Assembly (NCBI GenBank): GCA_963678705.1
Contig: OY783210.1
Span: forward strand, 17,919,331-17,983,330
DNA length: 64,000 nt
Reading direction: 5' to 3'
Source: Panorpa germanica
Lineage: Eukaryota > Arthropoda > Insecta > Mecoptera > Panorpidae
The notes under the pieces were generated by a model that saw nothing but the letters and a program-made list of their open reading frames with translations, made no database searches and was not told the origin of the DNA. Below, piece by piece: positions 45,031 through 56,624 of this stretch. The translations under genes were made by a program, and so were the position numbers. Numbering within the stretch: position 1 is the first letter of the stretch; every line of letters begins with the position of its first letter.

Positions 45031-46969
45031 CGCATCACTGTTAATGTTATATCACTGTATAATCCTAAATCTATTTTAAATTTGGCGCTTCAGGTTCATC
45101 AACAAAAACAGAGTAGACTATTCCTATCACTCCTTAATAATTTCTCTTCTTATCAGTGACAGAAAATTATACAGGAATAACAAAACTGAAGATACCAATA
45201 TTGGTAGTATACATTTGTCACAGACTCCATTCTATTTCGTACAATACTTAAATTTCAAGGCATACGAGGCAACTGCTCCGTTTGCCCCTACCTGCGAACG
45301 GCTCTGCCTCCCATATTATTAAAATAACCTATCTCTAATGCATACGTCAAATACAGAGGTAGTGTTTTCATGTAATGAATTGTTATCAGAATGTTTTTTT
45401 TCATATTGTGTATTTAATTAAAACCATTTATTATTACCAGTTTCAATTTTTTATCAACATAAACAACAACTTTTATACAAAAATTGTATGTGATATTAAA
45501 AAAGTAATTACTATTAGTAAACAATCGCGTAAAATATTTATTATTAAAAAATAATTTGTTCGTATACACACTTTTACAGTAAATATGTAAATTATTACAT
45601 GTAAAAAAAACTTTTGGTAATAGAAAATTTACTATTTTAATTAAAATATAATTATAAAGTCATATATTTATATATATTAATTTAGTATTTATATATTTCG
45701 TTATTCATTGCAATTTTAATCATAAAAGTGAAAAAATTTCGAATCTATTTCGAGTTAACACTACGTTCAATTGTCAGGAGTTACAAATTGATACGTTTAT
45801 AAATGAAAACTATTTATTTTATGAAAAAAATATTTAAAGAAAATTTGTACTACGTTAAAAATAGTTTTAATGATACTGTAATGAGTTTAAGAAATAAGGG
45901 CCAAATTGTAGGTGCATGAACTTGCTTTTGAACGTGAAAAAATTCTGCTCTACTTTATAGTGGTGCAGCTCAATATCCAGTAGATGTAAAGAAAAATTGT
46001 ATGCACAAATTATAGGAAATTGAGTTCTTTACCAAATTGGTAATAACTTTTTTTATCTTACGAAGGAAATTGTTTTTATTCGACATTTCTTCAAGGTAAC
46101 AAAACCAGTTACTGCATTAGGTGATTTAGAAATACATTTCTATGGATTAATTACATTTCCGGATTAATTAAGGGAGGACCTTGATTGAACGGAGTGGTAT
46201 TCAAATGTTGGCTATGAAAATCAACATTTATCTCAATATATTGCATTCAGATTTCGTAAAAAAGTGTGTGATAGTATTAAACTCAATATGTCATTGCTTT
46301 ATTAATCTCCTCAGCCCCTTTGTCAAACGTTCTGCGGACATCAATGATTGCAAAACTTTAAAGATAAATGTAATTACAAAAGAACAGCAAAGTTGCTTTC
46401 TTTCTTACATTTTCCGCAACATGTGTGATCTTCCTGTACCTTTTGTCCTCTCCATACCATTTAATCACTTTGTTGTAGACGGACAATACAAGTTTTGTCC
46501 ATTTATCCAAACATAAATAAACATTAACTGTGCTCAATCCTAAAACCTCCATGACAGATAGATTTTACCATTATATTTGGGTATTTATTATTCTTTAAAT
46601 AACATTGGAATTACATAAACTATCGGTAGCAGATATATTTGGCAGTTATTTTGATATATGCAATTGTAAACATTGAATTTGACTACAATATGGCCGTACT
46701 ATTGTTGTAAAATACACAATAAATATTGTAATAGTGGTAAAAATATATTGTGTGATGTGGTGTGAGTGAGTGAGAAAGACGAACTTTAAATCAAAAATGT
46801 TTTGACTGTATTTTAATTTAATTTTATGCTTTATTTATTTATTTTCTACTATTTCTATAAATAGGCTATGATGTGTATGTTCATATTTCTTTGTTATCAG
46901 GATGTTCATTAAAATATATTTTAAGTTTAATTTCTAATTTATTTTATAACATTTGTGATACATAATCAC
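45031..46969. other. Non-coding stretch with GC patch and long chance frames
   Basis: A GC-rich patch at 45258-45312 (CTGCTCCGTTTGCCCCTACC) resembles a transposon fragment. At 46181-46552 overlapping frames of 111 (+) and 64 (-) codons exist. The minus one reads YNKVIKWYGEDKRYRKIT, which hints at a decayed coding sequence, but I recognise no domain. Confidence 0.3.
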
Positions 46970-46974
46970 TTGTT

Positions 46975-47085
46975 ACTCATGGCTACTGGCAGTTCATTTA
47001 ATACTTCAAAATATTGTGGTCGGACCGATTGAACTGAAGTAAAAATATATAAGGCGCCAACATTTAAACTAAAATAATTGGTTCT
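46975..47085 (+). repeat. Dispersed repeat family F, copy 2
   Basis: GGCTACTGGCAGTTC, GACCGATTGAACTGAAGTA and ATATAAGGCGCCAACATTTA, then AACTAAAATAATTGG, aligned with 30355-30440. GGCGCC is at 47053-47058. Confidence 0.5.
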
Positions 47086-47269
47086 TGAATGTAAAACTAG
47101 GTAAGAATCCAATCGGTTAAATTTTAAATTAAGGTAACAATTTTTTACAATTTCAGGAGTTAAATATTTTATAAAATTTTACAGTGTATAGCACTTGTAA
47201 TCACTTCAACTATTTTTTTTTAACGACATACCCACCGAGAGCTTATATGCTTAATGTTAAACTACTATG

Positions 47270-47455
47270 TCTTGAAGTTCGATCTCAGGACTAGTGTATA
47301 TTTTCTGGCTTTAGTTGTTATCAAAGTAAATTTAATTATGTGTTTTTATAATTATAAAATATTATGAGATGAAAATATTATTATATATAATATAGGTAAT
47401 ACTACTTAATATGGGAAATCGGCCGGCGTTAAATAAATTAAAAAATAGTATTCTT
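47270..47455 (+). repeat. LINE-type 3' region, family D copy 2
   Basis: GTATATTTTCTGGCTTTAGT, a TTTTTATAATTATA stretch, then GGGAAATCGGCCGGCGTTAA and an ATAAATTAAAAAA tail. Aligns in order with 21290-21520. It is the 3' end of a truncated retrotransposon by its tail; no ORF remains. Confidence 0.5.
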
Positions 47456-50106
47456 AAATCTCATCTTTAATATAATTCTTTTCACTCAAATTAATGGCAA
47501 ATGTTCAAACGGTAATGGCAACTTTGAACTAACATTCTGATGATATCAATTTATAAATATCAGTTTTTTGATAGTGACGTAGCATCAACAGTATTGAATT
47601 GGTGTAATATTTCCAAACGGACCTCTAGTACCGTTTTTAAATTAATTGTATTCAGCAAATATTTCTACTTTGTCTTGGTTATATCAACGCTTGCTCCATC
47701 TGGTTGTATTTACGATAAGTTCATATTATTAATATAAACTTAATAATTTAGGTTCTCTTTTTGTTATGTATATATTAAGTTATTAAAACGGGACCTTTCT
47801 CCAGTTGGTTTAATTAATATTAAGTTGGGTATAGTTATTCCAATGATCCTGTCATTTATGTATGAGCCACACATTGTCTAAATCTAAACGTTAAGAAGAA
47901 AACCTCTAAATTACATAATTAATAAACAAATTTAACATAATAAATGAAACCCTTTTCAAATCAATATCCTTTACCTTTAAATTATTACTATTACTGGTTA
48001 ATTCAAATAGATCCATCCTTTACTCCTTTACTCCTTTAATACTTAACAGATTATACTAAAATAGATAGATATACGTGTTACTAAAATCAATTCTAACAAA
48101 ATGTACGAAATCAATCTCAATTTGTTTTCATTCAATTCAATTATTCAAAGCAGACCAACCAGCAGACCTCTTTTTTCCACCTTATTTCGTACTGATGCTT
48201 CCTAGTAGCCGTGGTCCTGATCTCCGGAGGATCATTCAATGGAGATGGAGTTGTAGGAGTTAGGGAGGTAGATGCTGCTTTGGGATCTCGAACTCAGCGT
48301 CTCATATAGACCCCTGTGGCCAGTTGCGAAGAGAGAACTTTGCTCTAGCTACTGCTGCGTCGTATCGGTATATGAAACGATGCTTTTAACTAAAACTGAC
48401 CCAGATTTGTGGTTCGAATGGGTTACAAAGTTTTTCTCTTTATAGGTTTGCATAGGACTGGTTGGTACATTAGGTAGTAATAAAGAAAATCTACTTGAAT
48501 TTATTTGAACCATCAGATACGTATTATTGCTGTTTGATAAATCCTTTAGTAGCATATAAACACACTTATCTACAGTTTGATTATGCAGAGGTGTACTTAA
48601 GAGCAGGTACAAGAAATGAGCAAAAAGCCTGTTTAAGAAGGTACAGGACGTTAACGTAAATGATGAAAACGTTGTGAAATTTGATCTCTCAACATTTTAG
48701 AGACCTAGGGTTCATAGTTTTCTTTTTATACATGATTAAAAATAGTCATTTTCCATACAAATCATAATTTTTAGCTCAATTTCATCACATAATATAACTT
48801 TTAACTATAAAAAAATGGTGACACAGCTTTCAAAAACTAGATGTATATAAAATAATCTTTTCTGTAACTATTGCAAAAAGAAAATTATCAAAAGGATACC
48901 TATTTACGAAAATATTTAAATAAAACCTTTTAGAAACAGTAAATGTAGATTATAAGCCGGCAATGTTGCAAATGCCAATTTGAGCGGGAAATTCAAAATC
49001 GGAATAAATGTTTTATAAAATATAACAATTTATTGGTGAAAGAACCAAATCACGCATGCGTCAACACACATAAATTTGCAGCGTTGCAAAATTTATTATT
49101 CCTTTTTCAAAATATTTAATTTGTATTTAAATTGAATTAATATAAATTTGATATTAATTATAGGTAATTTTTAATTTATTAAACTATTATATGCATAAAA
49201 AATCATTTTAACAAGCAAAAAGCAGTTTAATAGGGAATTGAAAAATTCATTTTCAAAGGTACAGTCCCAATATTTGCTCGTCCCTCATGTACTTCGTATT
49301 TTGCATTTCGTATTGGCGAGAGATAAACTTTTTGCATTTACGGTACGTCCTGTACCTCCTTAAAAAAAATAAGTAACAAAAAAAATTTACAAAACTAGCG
49401 TCACTAAAGTCACTGTAGTTCGTAAATTAGTAGTCGGTATGTCATGAAATTTTGACACATATCGTTTCAAGATTGGTACTATCTAAAAATCATATGGATT
49501 TGTCAATATCTGAACATCTTGCATCCAGAGATTGCATATGCTTTTCTGGGAAATATTTTTGCATCTAATTTAATATTAAAAAATGCGCCACTTCTTGCGC
49601 ATCTGGTAATTTGGGCGTAATGAACTTCTACTTAAAAAGTCTAAATCTATTTCTTTTTATCTAAATCTAATATACATAAACCTTATCTTACGGCGGTGTG
49701 TTACCACCCTTACAAATTCTCATTAGTAACCTTGCATTCCAAGAAATATTTAAAATGTAAAAACCTAGAAGTTATTTGCAATTACTCTTTTCAGTAAAGA
49801 ATGCCAGCAGTATTAATACTAAGTAACCGAGGTTGTTTATTTTTTGTGGTATCTGGACAATATCTCATAAAGGCAATTCATCCGTCTTAGAAATAAGCTG
49901 TACTATTTATAAACTAGGAGATTATAATTCTTAATTAGTTTTACAGTTAAAGCAATATTTTGATACTTTATCGGTGAAATTATGGGAAAAGAAAGGTTTT
50001 AAATCGTTTATCCGAATGCTTAGATATAAAAAGTATTTTTTTTTTACTTGTAGTAATATCAGTAGAGTTTTTAAATCTTTTAAAATAAATGTTTTTCGTT
50101 TAGTAG
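47456..50106. other. Non-coding stretch with GC patch at 48170-48360
   Basis: A GC-richer block (GCCGTGGTCCTGATCTCCGG, GAGTTAGGGAGGTAGATGC) holds frames of about 25 to 60 codons on both strands with no recognisable motif. It is probably repeat-derived. The rest is AT-rich with nothing supported. Confidence 0.3.
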
Positions 50107-50253
50107 CCGAATAAGATTAAGAGAGATCAAGGTTCAGTACGATGCGGTTCCAGCATGTCAAATTTCCGGACGGAATTTAAATGTTTAATAACAAGTGACG
50201 GAGAATCTAAAACAGCAGCGGTTCTTCTGTCAGATGGACTTAGAAAGAGTTAG
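50107..50253 (+). CDS. Coding-like 48-codon frame, possible terminal exon
   Basis: A pyrimidine-rich acceptor (GTTTTTCGTTTAGTAG) leads into a frame open from CCG at 50107 to TAG at 50251-50253: PNKIKRDQGSVRCGSSMSNF, then RTEFKCLITSDGESKTAAVL and LSDGLRKS. An in-frame ATG lies at 50155. Composition is balanced and GC-richer than either flank. No donor is visible before the stop, so a last exon or a relic fits best. I do not recognise the protein; there is no signal peptide or membrane segment. Confidence 0.3.
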   Translation, partial: PNKIKRDQGSVRCGSSMSNFRTEFKCLITSDGESKTAAVLLSDGLRKS

Positions 50254-50777
50254 AACTAACTAAATTAAATAGTAAATTTAAAAACAAGAAATATTTTTAA
50301 GAAATAATTTAGCATTGTGTTTTTTGTGTATGTTAATATATTGGAACTGCATCTCAAATGCTAAACTGTTGCTTATAGCACAAGGTATCTCTGTAAGATA
50401 AATCTGTGCTTACACCATATAAGGACAGTTCAAATTATAAATTACTATTATAGCATACCATTTTTTCTCTCTATGATAAGTTATTTGCCATTTTTTTAGA
50501 ACATATAAAACAATCATAAAATTCTCTTAATATTTTGAATATATAGTCTTTAACAGACAATGTCATGTTTCATGCAGCTGTTTTTGTTTTAATATTAAAA
50601 GAAAGTTGTGTATCTCAATTATGTTCCACTACTTCACAACTTTCATATAAGAAATTTAGTCCGAGAAAAACCGATATTATGAAACTTCGAAAGTTTTTCG
50701 ATATTAATAAAGTTGTGGCATGCTACATATAAGAACCTACTATATATAAACTACATATATACAACATTAGAAGGGCT

Positions 50778-50800
50778 TATATATATATATATATATATAA
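50778..50800. repeat. (TA)n microsatellite
   Basis: About eleven uninterrupted TA units, directly abutting the 5' end of family B copy 3; the element probably inserted beside or into a TA run. Confidence 0.85.
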
Positions 50801-51130
50801 GATAATATCTCCAATTTTGTCAGGAATTATAAATTTTGAAGCTAACTTAAGTGTTGCTCTGAAATCAAAGGCTTTTATTTTAGTAATTACACTGTTTAAT
50901 TTAACCTGAAATCAAAGAAACGACGTTTAAAGTTTATCCTTTTATTATTAATTCCTTTTTATCTAATTTTATAATAACTTAACATTATGCATAGTGAGTT
51001 CTCTCAGCTAGAAATATCAACTGTGTTGACCGTTATTCCTCAAACGTCTTCTATGGAGTCCATGAGTATTTTTTCACTGTTTTACCGACAGACAAGCTTT
51101 GTACCAACTAAAGAAATGTAATAGGTATGG
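50800..51130 (+). repeat. Dispersed repeat family B, copy 3
   Basis: AATATCTCCAATTTTGTCAG, AAGTGTTGCTCTGAAATCAAA, AAATCAAAGAAACGACG, AATATCAACTGTGTTGACCG and TTTGTACCAACTAAAGAAAT, all in the order seen in copy 1 at 12441-12775. Full-length relative to that copy. Confidence 0.6.
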
Positions 51131-51947
51131 TATGCAATAAAATAATTCGTATACACTGGAACTTAATTTTTAATTTCTTAAATAAAGCTTGTGACTTCAA
51201 AATTTTCTTCTGGAAAATTTCGAAATCTACGAGTAGGTTGCCCTCGAACCCGCTAAATGTAACGTTGTTATGAGCAATATCATTATATTAATAATACATG
51301 TATGTAATACATATTTAAATAGCAAACATATTTCAGACCGCAAATTTCTAACTATTTACATAAGGGCGTTGTATGTTTTTGTATTTAACTCCAGCGTATC
51401 TATTTTCTTGTCTATCCATTTGCGGAAATTGCAATTTGTATTTAAATTACATAGATTTTTTTTTAAATATAAATAATAATAGTAGTATAAGTTCCAACCA
51501 AGCGTTGACCAAACTGACCACAATGTAAACATCTTCATAATTATGTAGTCATACCTATTTTTATAGAGTGAATAAAAAAAACAATACTATTGTAATATTC
51601 TTATAATTAAAAAAAATATTGTAGTAATAATAATGATGATGATGTGATAGCTTCCGGTTTATTCATTTTTATATATAATAAGCCTTATACTTAGTGGTTT
51701 AATCAGCTAGTTTAACTCAAGCACCTCTGTCAATGTCCTGTAGTTTCTTAATTATTAGGTTGTCGATTTAGAAAGAGTTAAATCGTTTAAGGTGTTTATT
51801 TACCTGAACAATTTTTAAGGTAGGTCCACCTTGGCTTTATTGAAGAAAACGAGGAGAGAAGGGAAGCGGTAGAAGGCCATACCATTTATAGATTCAGATA
51901 ATACTAAATACTTGCAGATTATACTAATATACGAGCTGTGCAAATAG
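51131..51947. other. Non-coding stretch
   Basis: No gene seen. A short AATAATAATGATGATGATG run lies at about 51626-51644. Confidence 0.4.
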
Positions 51948-51998
51948 CGGTGCCACAGTTGGACGTAAAATATAAATTATAAATGCCCTAGCCGGTTA
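51948..51998 (+). repeat. Family E fragment, copy 2
   Basis: GGTGCCACAGTTGGACG, then AAATATAAATTATAAATGCC, matching 32970-33025. Confidence 0.4.
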
Positions 51999-53454
51999 TT
52001 TGTGCGCAGAAAACGTGCAATGTACAAAATATAAAAAATACTGTATTCCATTTACATTTTTATTAAATTTAAATATTTATTTAGTTATCAGATACAAAAT
52101 ATGTAACGCTTAAACTAAAATAAAATAACCGTTATAAAATATTTTGAACTAAAAAAGTTAAATTTTTGTTTGTTTATGTTTTAACACAATGAAAAACATT
52201 TGTGTGTTTAATTTTGGGTTGTCATCACGTGTAGTAAAGGTCATTTACTTGAAGACAATTATTAAAAAAAATTAATTAAATTAAATAAAAAACGTGCAGA
52301 CATGCGATGATTTCATAAGATTTTATATTAAAATTAAACAAACAAGAATGTGTTGAATGTGAAGTTCGCTATAGCCTATGTCTCCTTATAAAAAATTTCA
52401 GCCTCAGCGTGTGATAATTACACTTTATTTAGCGAAAACAATTAATGTCTTTAGAAAGATATCATACTACACATATAACACTGACATAATAGAACAGAAG
52501 AAGAAGAATAATAAACTTTTATAAAAAATAAAAATATTTATTAACAACGTAAAACAAAAACACAACAAAAATTTTATTTATGATAGATATATAAAATGTA
52601 GTGAATTGTCTTCGATTTTTTATTGATTGTACGTCGCGATACGTTTAATATCTACTGAGACATGAACCAAGAACCTTTTGGGATCGTAACATTCGTAACA
52701 TAGAATAATATGGTGGTATAATAAACATAAATAAAGCATAGCATCAACTTGGTTCTGGTCAGAGATATATGACGGTCATAGGCCGGTAAGATAGATCGCT
52801 GAATTACCGTCTAAGCCAGTGAACCAACACAAAATCCAACAGACAAACTGACTTTCTCAAAAGTCTAAATATTTCTACGAGTATTCGGGTAGAGTATCAA
52901 GTAAGTATACTTTGTGAGAAGAAGCAGTTTTTAGGAATTTTAGATCACAGTTACGCGTTTCACGTGCTTGCTGTAAATAGTCATATATCTATCTTATATT
53001 TTATTACTATTTATTTCTTTATGTGTGACAGAGATAGAATATATTTGTGGATATTTTTGAATCGAAAGTTACGTACATTTAAAGTCATAAGTTTTGTACA
53101 AACAATATATAAAAGAAATTTAAATCCATTCAAAAGTAGGAACGATTAAGGTTTACTAAGAGTAATTAATCACAAATAATAAACTTTTTATACAATTGTG
53201 ACAAATTATATTGGATAGAATGGAATCTTTGACTTTTTCCCTGTGATATTTACATTTCTTTTCTAAATCACACCTGTGTTTTGCTCTAACTTCAAACTTA
53301 CTTCCATCGAGTCGCAAGTTAATTGTTCGTTTTAAAGTTAATATATACATTGAGGTTTTTATTTTTTCAAAAATCCAAAAGTTGACGGAATTTATATCTA
53401 CATCAAATTTGAATTTCAGTTTTACCGCATGTTTTAGCTCTGCATTAGACGTCA
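51999..53454. other. Non-coding stretch
   Basis: No gene supported. The 99-codon minus frame at 53156-53455 begins inside the 3' flank of the LINE copy below and has no domain. Confidence 0.35.
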
Positions 53455-53625
53455 CAGCCTTGACTTTTATTCGTCATAGCCACCATGAAACATTTTTTAT
53501 ATATATTTTACATTTTATAATTCTATTTTACAAATTTCTAATATTTCAATTTTCAAAATTTAGTATTAACAAGAAAATTTTTAAACACATCTAATATTTC
53601 ACTATTGAATTTTGATCATAAGTAA
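53455..53625 (-). mobile_element. Second copy of the 9.5-kb LINE family (3' end only)
   Basis: Read on the minus strand, TCAAAATTCAATAGTGAAAT, GTTAATACTAAA, GAAATTTGTAAAATAGAATT, then AAAAAATGTTTCATGGTGGC and GACGAATAAAAGT match the copy at 9687-9870 nearly base for base. An internal deletion removes part of the last coding segment. The copy is 5'-truncated to about 170 bp and inverted relative to the first. The plus frame at 53382-53594 is a shadow. Confidence 0.68.
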
Positions 53626-56495
53626 TCAAGACTATTTATTATTAGTAGACTTATCATTTACACACTCGTATGCTTCTCTGTTTTATAAAAGAGATGGAAA
53701 ATCTGCGAACGTGACGTATCACGTAATGATATTTTCTATATATTTGGATCACTTTAATTTTTAAAGAAATAAAATGACTATTTCAATTGTTCAATTTCCT
53801 AAAATATAGCGAGTTATTAAAAAATAATTGGGCATTTGAGGTTCTGGTAGCCAACTTTATCAATATGTAATAGAGTGTCATAAAAATGAAGTCATGGTTC
53901 ACAAGCCCATTCTAGCTCTTGTATTAACTTCTTTATTTTAACGTTTCACTCAATCTAATAAAACTAGTGTGAATATGAAAACTTTGTAAAAGAAATGATG
54001 AATTAATTTTAAAATATTATAAATAAAAACTATATTTAGATAAATTCTAATATTATCTTGTACATTTTGTATTAGATACAGTTTCAGATACAAATACAAG
54101 AGTACTAGATACGTTTACTCATATAGTAAAAGTATCTAAATGCTTAACGTATCTATATACATTACACCACTGTAATTAAATATTATTCTATTTATTTTCA
54201 GATGTCCCATGGGTAAATGACTGATACAAATCGATAATAACGTGAGTGTAGTTTCATTTTATTTATATAATAGTTTTAATAGTATAACATGTGTGCCTTA
54301 AATAATTTATCAACGGTAAAATCGTACGTTTGTAATCGACTGTACCCATCACCATCAACCAACCATTACCATTACCAATGAGGTTAACCTTGCAATTTGA
54401 CACGCTAACTGGAGTCTACTATTAACACTACAAATACAACTTGTATACCATATTGACTTGTATAATTTAAAAAAATTCAGTTCCAAAAAACTTTTTTTTA
54501 TAATTTATTCATATAATTATATCTTTCTCTTTTACTCTTATATTAACTTCAATCTTTATTAAAGTGAGATAAAACATAGTGTTTATAATTACTATTCCCT
54601 GTGGTTTTACAAGCTACCCTGCAGTGAGGGTATAGTTAAAATTAACCTAAATAAAATCCGTGTTGGATGATATATTTCATTTACTTTTTTATGTTTGAAT
54701 TTTACTTGTTGAATACTTGTTTTAATAATAAATACAAAGTACACTGTCTGTATCACAAATTAGAAAATTTAATTTCTAATTTAAATATTAGTTTTCTCAT
54801 TATCTATGAATATCGATCTTGTCTAACGGAAAATGAATTAGTTAACGTATTGATATCGTTTTTTATATGTCGTTGAAACAAACTTATATATCGAACTAAA
54901 GCTAGAAGAAGAAAAAAGATGCGAAATTTAAATATTCAGTACTGAATGACTTGAGCACATTGTTTTGAAAAACTTATCATCATTAATTGAGAATATAAAG
55001 TTTTTTTTTTAATCTTAATATGGTAAATACATAACAATGATAATCGAATTTACCTCACGACCCATTGATTGTAATTTTAGATTCTTTAACATTTAAATCA
55101 TGTATTTCTCAATCAGCTACTATATAATAATTCTTATAATTGTACAATACGTTTTTTACATAAAGTAACAATAATAAAACGTATTTCCTTATTTACTAGT
55201 TGCACAATCACATCTAATGCAATCAATATATTGTTAATTCATTTAACAATGGTACAATATTAGTTTTGGATGAAGTAAATCACGAATTTCTTTCAACTAC
55301 AAATAAATGTGAGAGAATATATTTTTAGCTAATTATATTGGGTTTCTATTACAATCAATCAATTTTTTTCTGAATAACTAATTTTGTTAGGTGTAGTTTT
55401 ATTTTTTACTTTTACTGTTTTTTTATTAATTCGTGCTTTATATACTATTACTATCCTAATGAGAATTCCGAAAATTTTGAATAGATATTTTAACCACTGT
55501 ATCGTTACTGAAATTTTGCGTGGAAATATTTTAGGTAAACCATCCGCAGTAGAATGAATATAATTAATTCCGATATATTTTGTGCATGTTATAAAAATAT
55601 ATAATAAAATTAATCTGTAGATATGAAATAGAAATAATTCGTTTTGCGTTTGGTCAAAGAGTAAAAGACTCGATATAATGACCACGTTGACTCGCTCACA
55701 TCCTATTTCTGTTTATATAAATAATAAATAATACTTTTATAAAAATACTTAAGTTTTAGAAAATCTAGGACTTCTAATCAAAGTAGTAGCTTATTTTTCT
55801 TCAAACTTTTAATCCTTATTTTCCACACGTGATATATGAAGTCCATTCTAGGGGTTGCGATAACTAGCCCCCTTCATACAATTTAACGTAATAGATATTA
55901 AAGTTATAAGGGAAAAATTATTAGCAGGATGTTTTTGATGCTAATTTAAGAAAACACACAAATTATTTGCTGTGAAATAATTTTTCGTTTCTTTTGAACT
56001 TTTTAAATTTATTTTGATCACTTTTTGAATATGATAAATGGTCGCGACCAGGGCGAGTGGTACAATGTGCTCGTTTTTCAACATTTTCCTTTATTTTTGG
56101 AACTATTTCCTGTTAGAAAATGTCTTTCAAAGTTTCCATTTTTCCAGTAAATAATATATTCTTCAAACAAACAAAGTCGCTTCGACTGAAGCTGTCATAA
56201 GCGGATCTAATTATTATAGTTTTCAAAATTATAGAGTTGCCAGATGCCGAAAGTTTAAATGGCCCACTCTATATAATAACACCATTTGAAGTGGTAGAAG
56301 TACTGCGAGAACTATTTAATATCATAGTGTAAAAACGTGATACATTAGCTCGTGAATATATTCTAATTCTATTTTAAAAATAGTTCCATTTAAAAAGATC
56401 CTGATTTTTTTTTTTTATATATATATCTATATATAGTTTCTCGGGCTTCCTAGGCACATAGCCTTTTATCGCTCCTAATATTGTTCTGCTTCTTC
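53626..56495. other. Non-coding stretch
   Basis: No gene supported in about 2.9 kb. The 108-codon minus frame at 55359-55685 starts at TTG-type sequence and is I/L/K-rich. A perfect 12-bp palindrome TGGTCGCGACCA lies at 56039-56050. Confidence 0.4.
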
Positions 56496-56624
56496 TTATA
56501 CGTTATATCCAGACAACAAGAATGATCTATTCATGGCTACTGCAGTTATAAATTTCGGTTTCTCAATCAAAAAGGCGATGTTAACAGGAAGCGTCTGCGA
56601 AGTCTGTAGCACCGCCCTTAGATC
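56496..56624 (-). CDS. Candidate terminal coding exon (42 codons + stop)
   Basis: On the minus strand a pyrimidine-rich acceptor (TTCTACTTAAATATCAG) precedes GAT at 56624. The phase-0 frame runs 42 codons to TAA at 56496-56498: DLRAVLQTSQTLPVNIAFLI, then EKPKFITAVAMNRSFLLSGY, NV. GC content and codon use (GCG, CTA, ACG, GCC) stand out from the flanks. A short hydrophobic C-terminal exon after a phase-0 intron is the structure seen in insect chemoreceptor genes, and the Q-T-S-Q-T-L-P stretch loosely recalls their last segment. That is a resemblance, not an identification. The reading frame also continues upstream of the acceptor, so an unspliced relic is possible. Confidence 0.42.
   Translation of the reverse strand, partial: DLRAVLQTSQTLPVNIAFLIEKPKFITAVAMNRSFLLSGYNV

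Noticed and set aside
45258..45330. Minus-strand mini start exon ATGGGAGGCAGAGCC with donor GTAGGG
   Set aside because: Only 23 nt, a weak donor, and the block looks more like transposon debris.
46181..46516. 111-codon plus-strand frame overlapping a 64-codon minus frame
   Set aside because: Neither strand gives a recognisable domain; the minus reading is slightly more protein-like but not enough to call.
48075..48263. 62-codon plus frame in the 48.2-kb GC patch
   Set aside because: Starts in AT-rich DNA and changes composition halfway; all frames of the patch are partly open because it is GC-richer.
48411..48425. GGTTCGAATGG as a tRNA T-loop
   Set aside because: B box requires CC at the end and no A box or acceptor stem is present.
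55359..55685. 108-codon minus-strand open frame
   Set aside because: Hydrophobic low-complexity composition, non-ATG-type start context, no homology recognised; length is within chance for this base composition.
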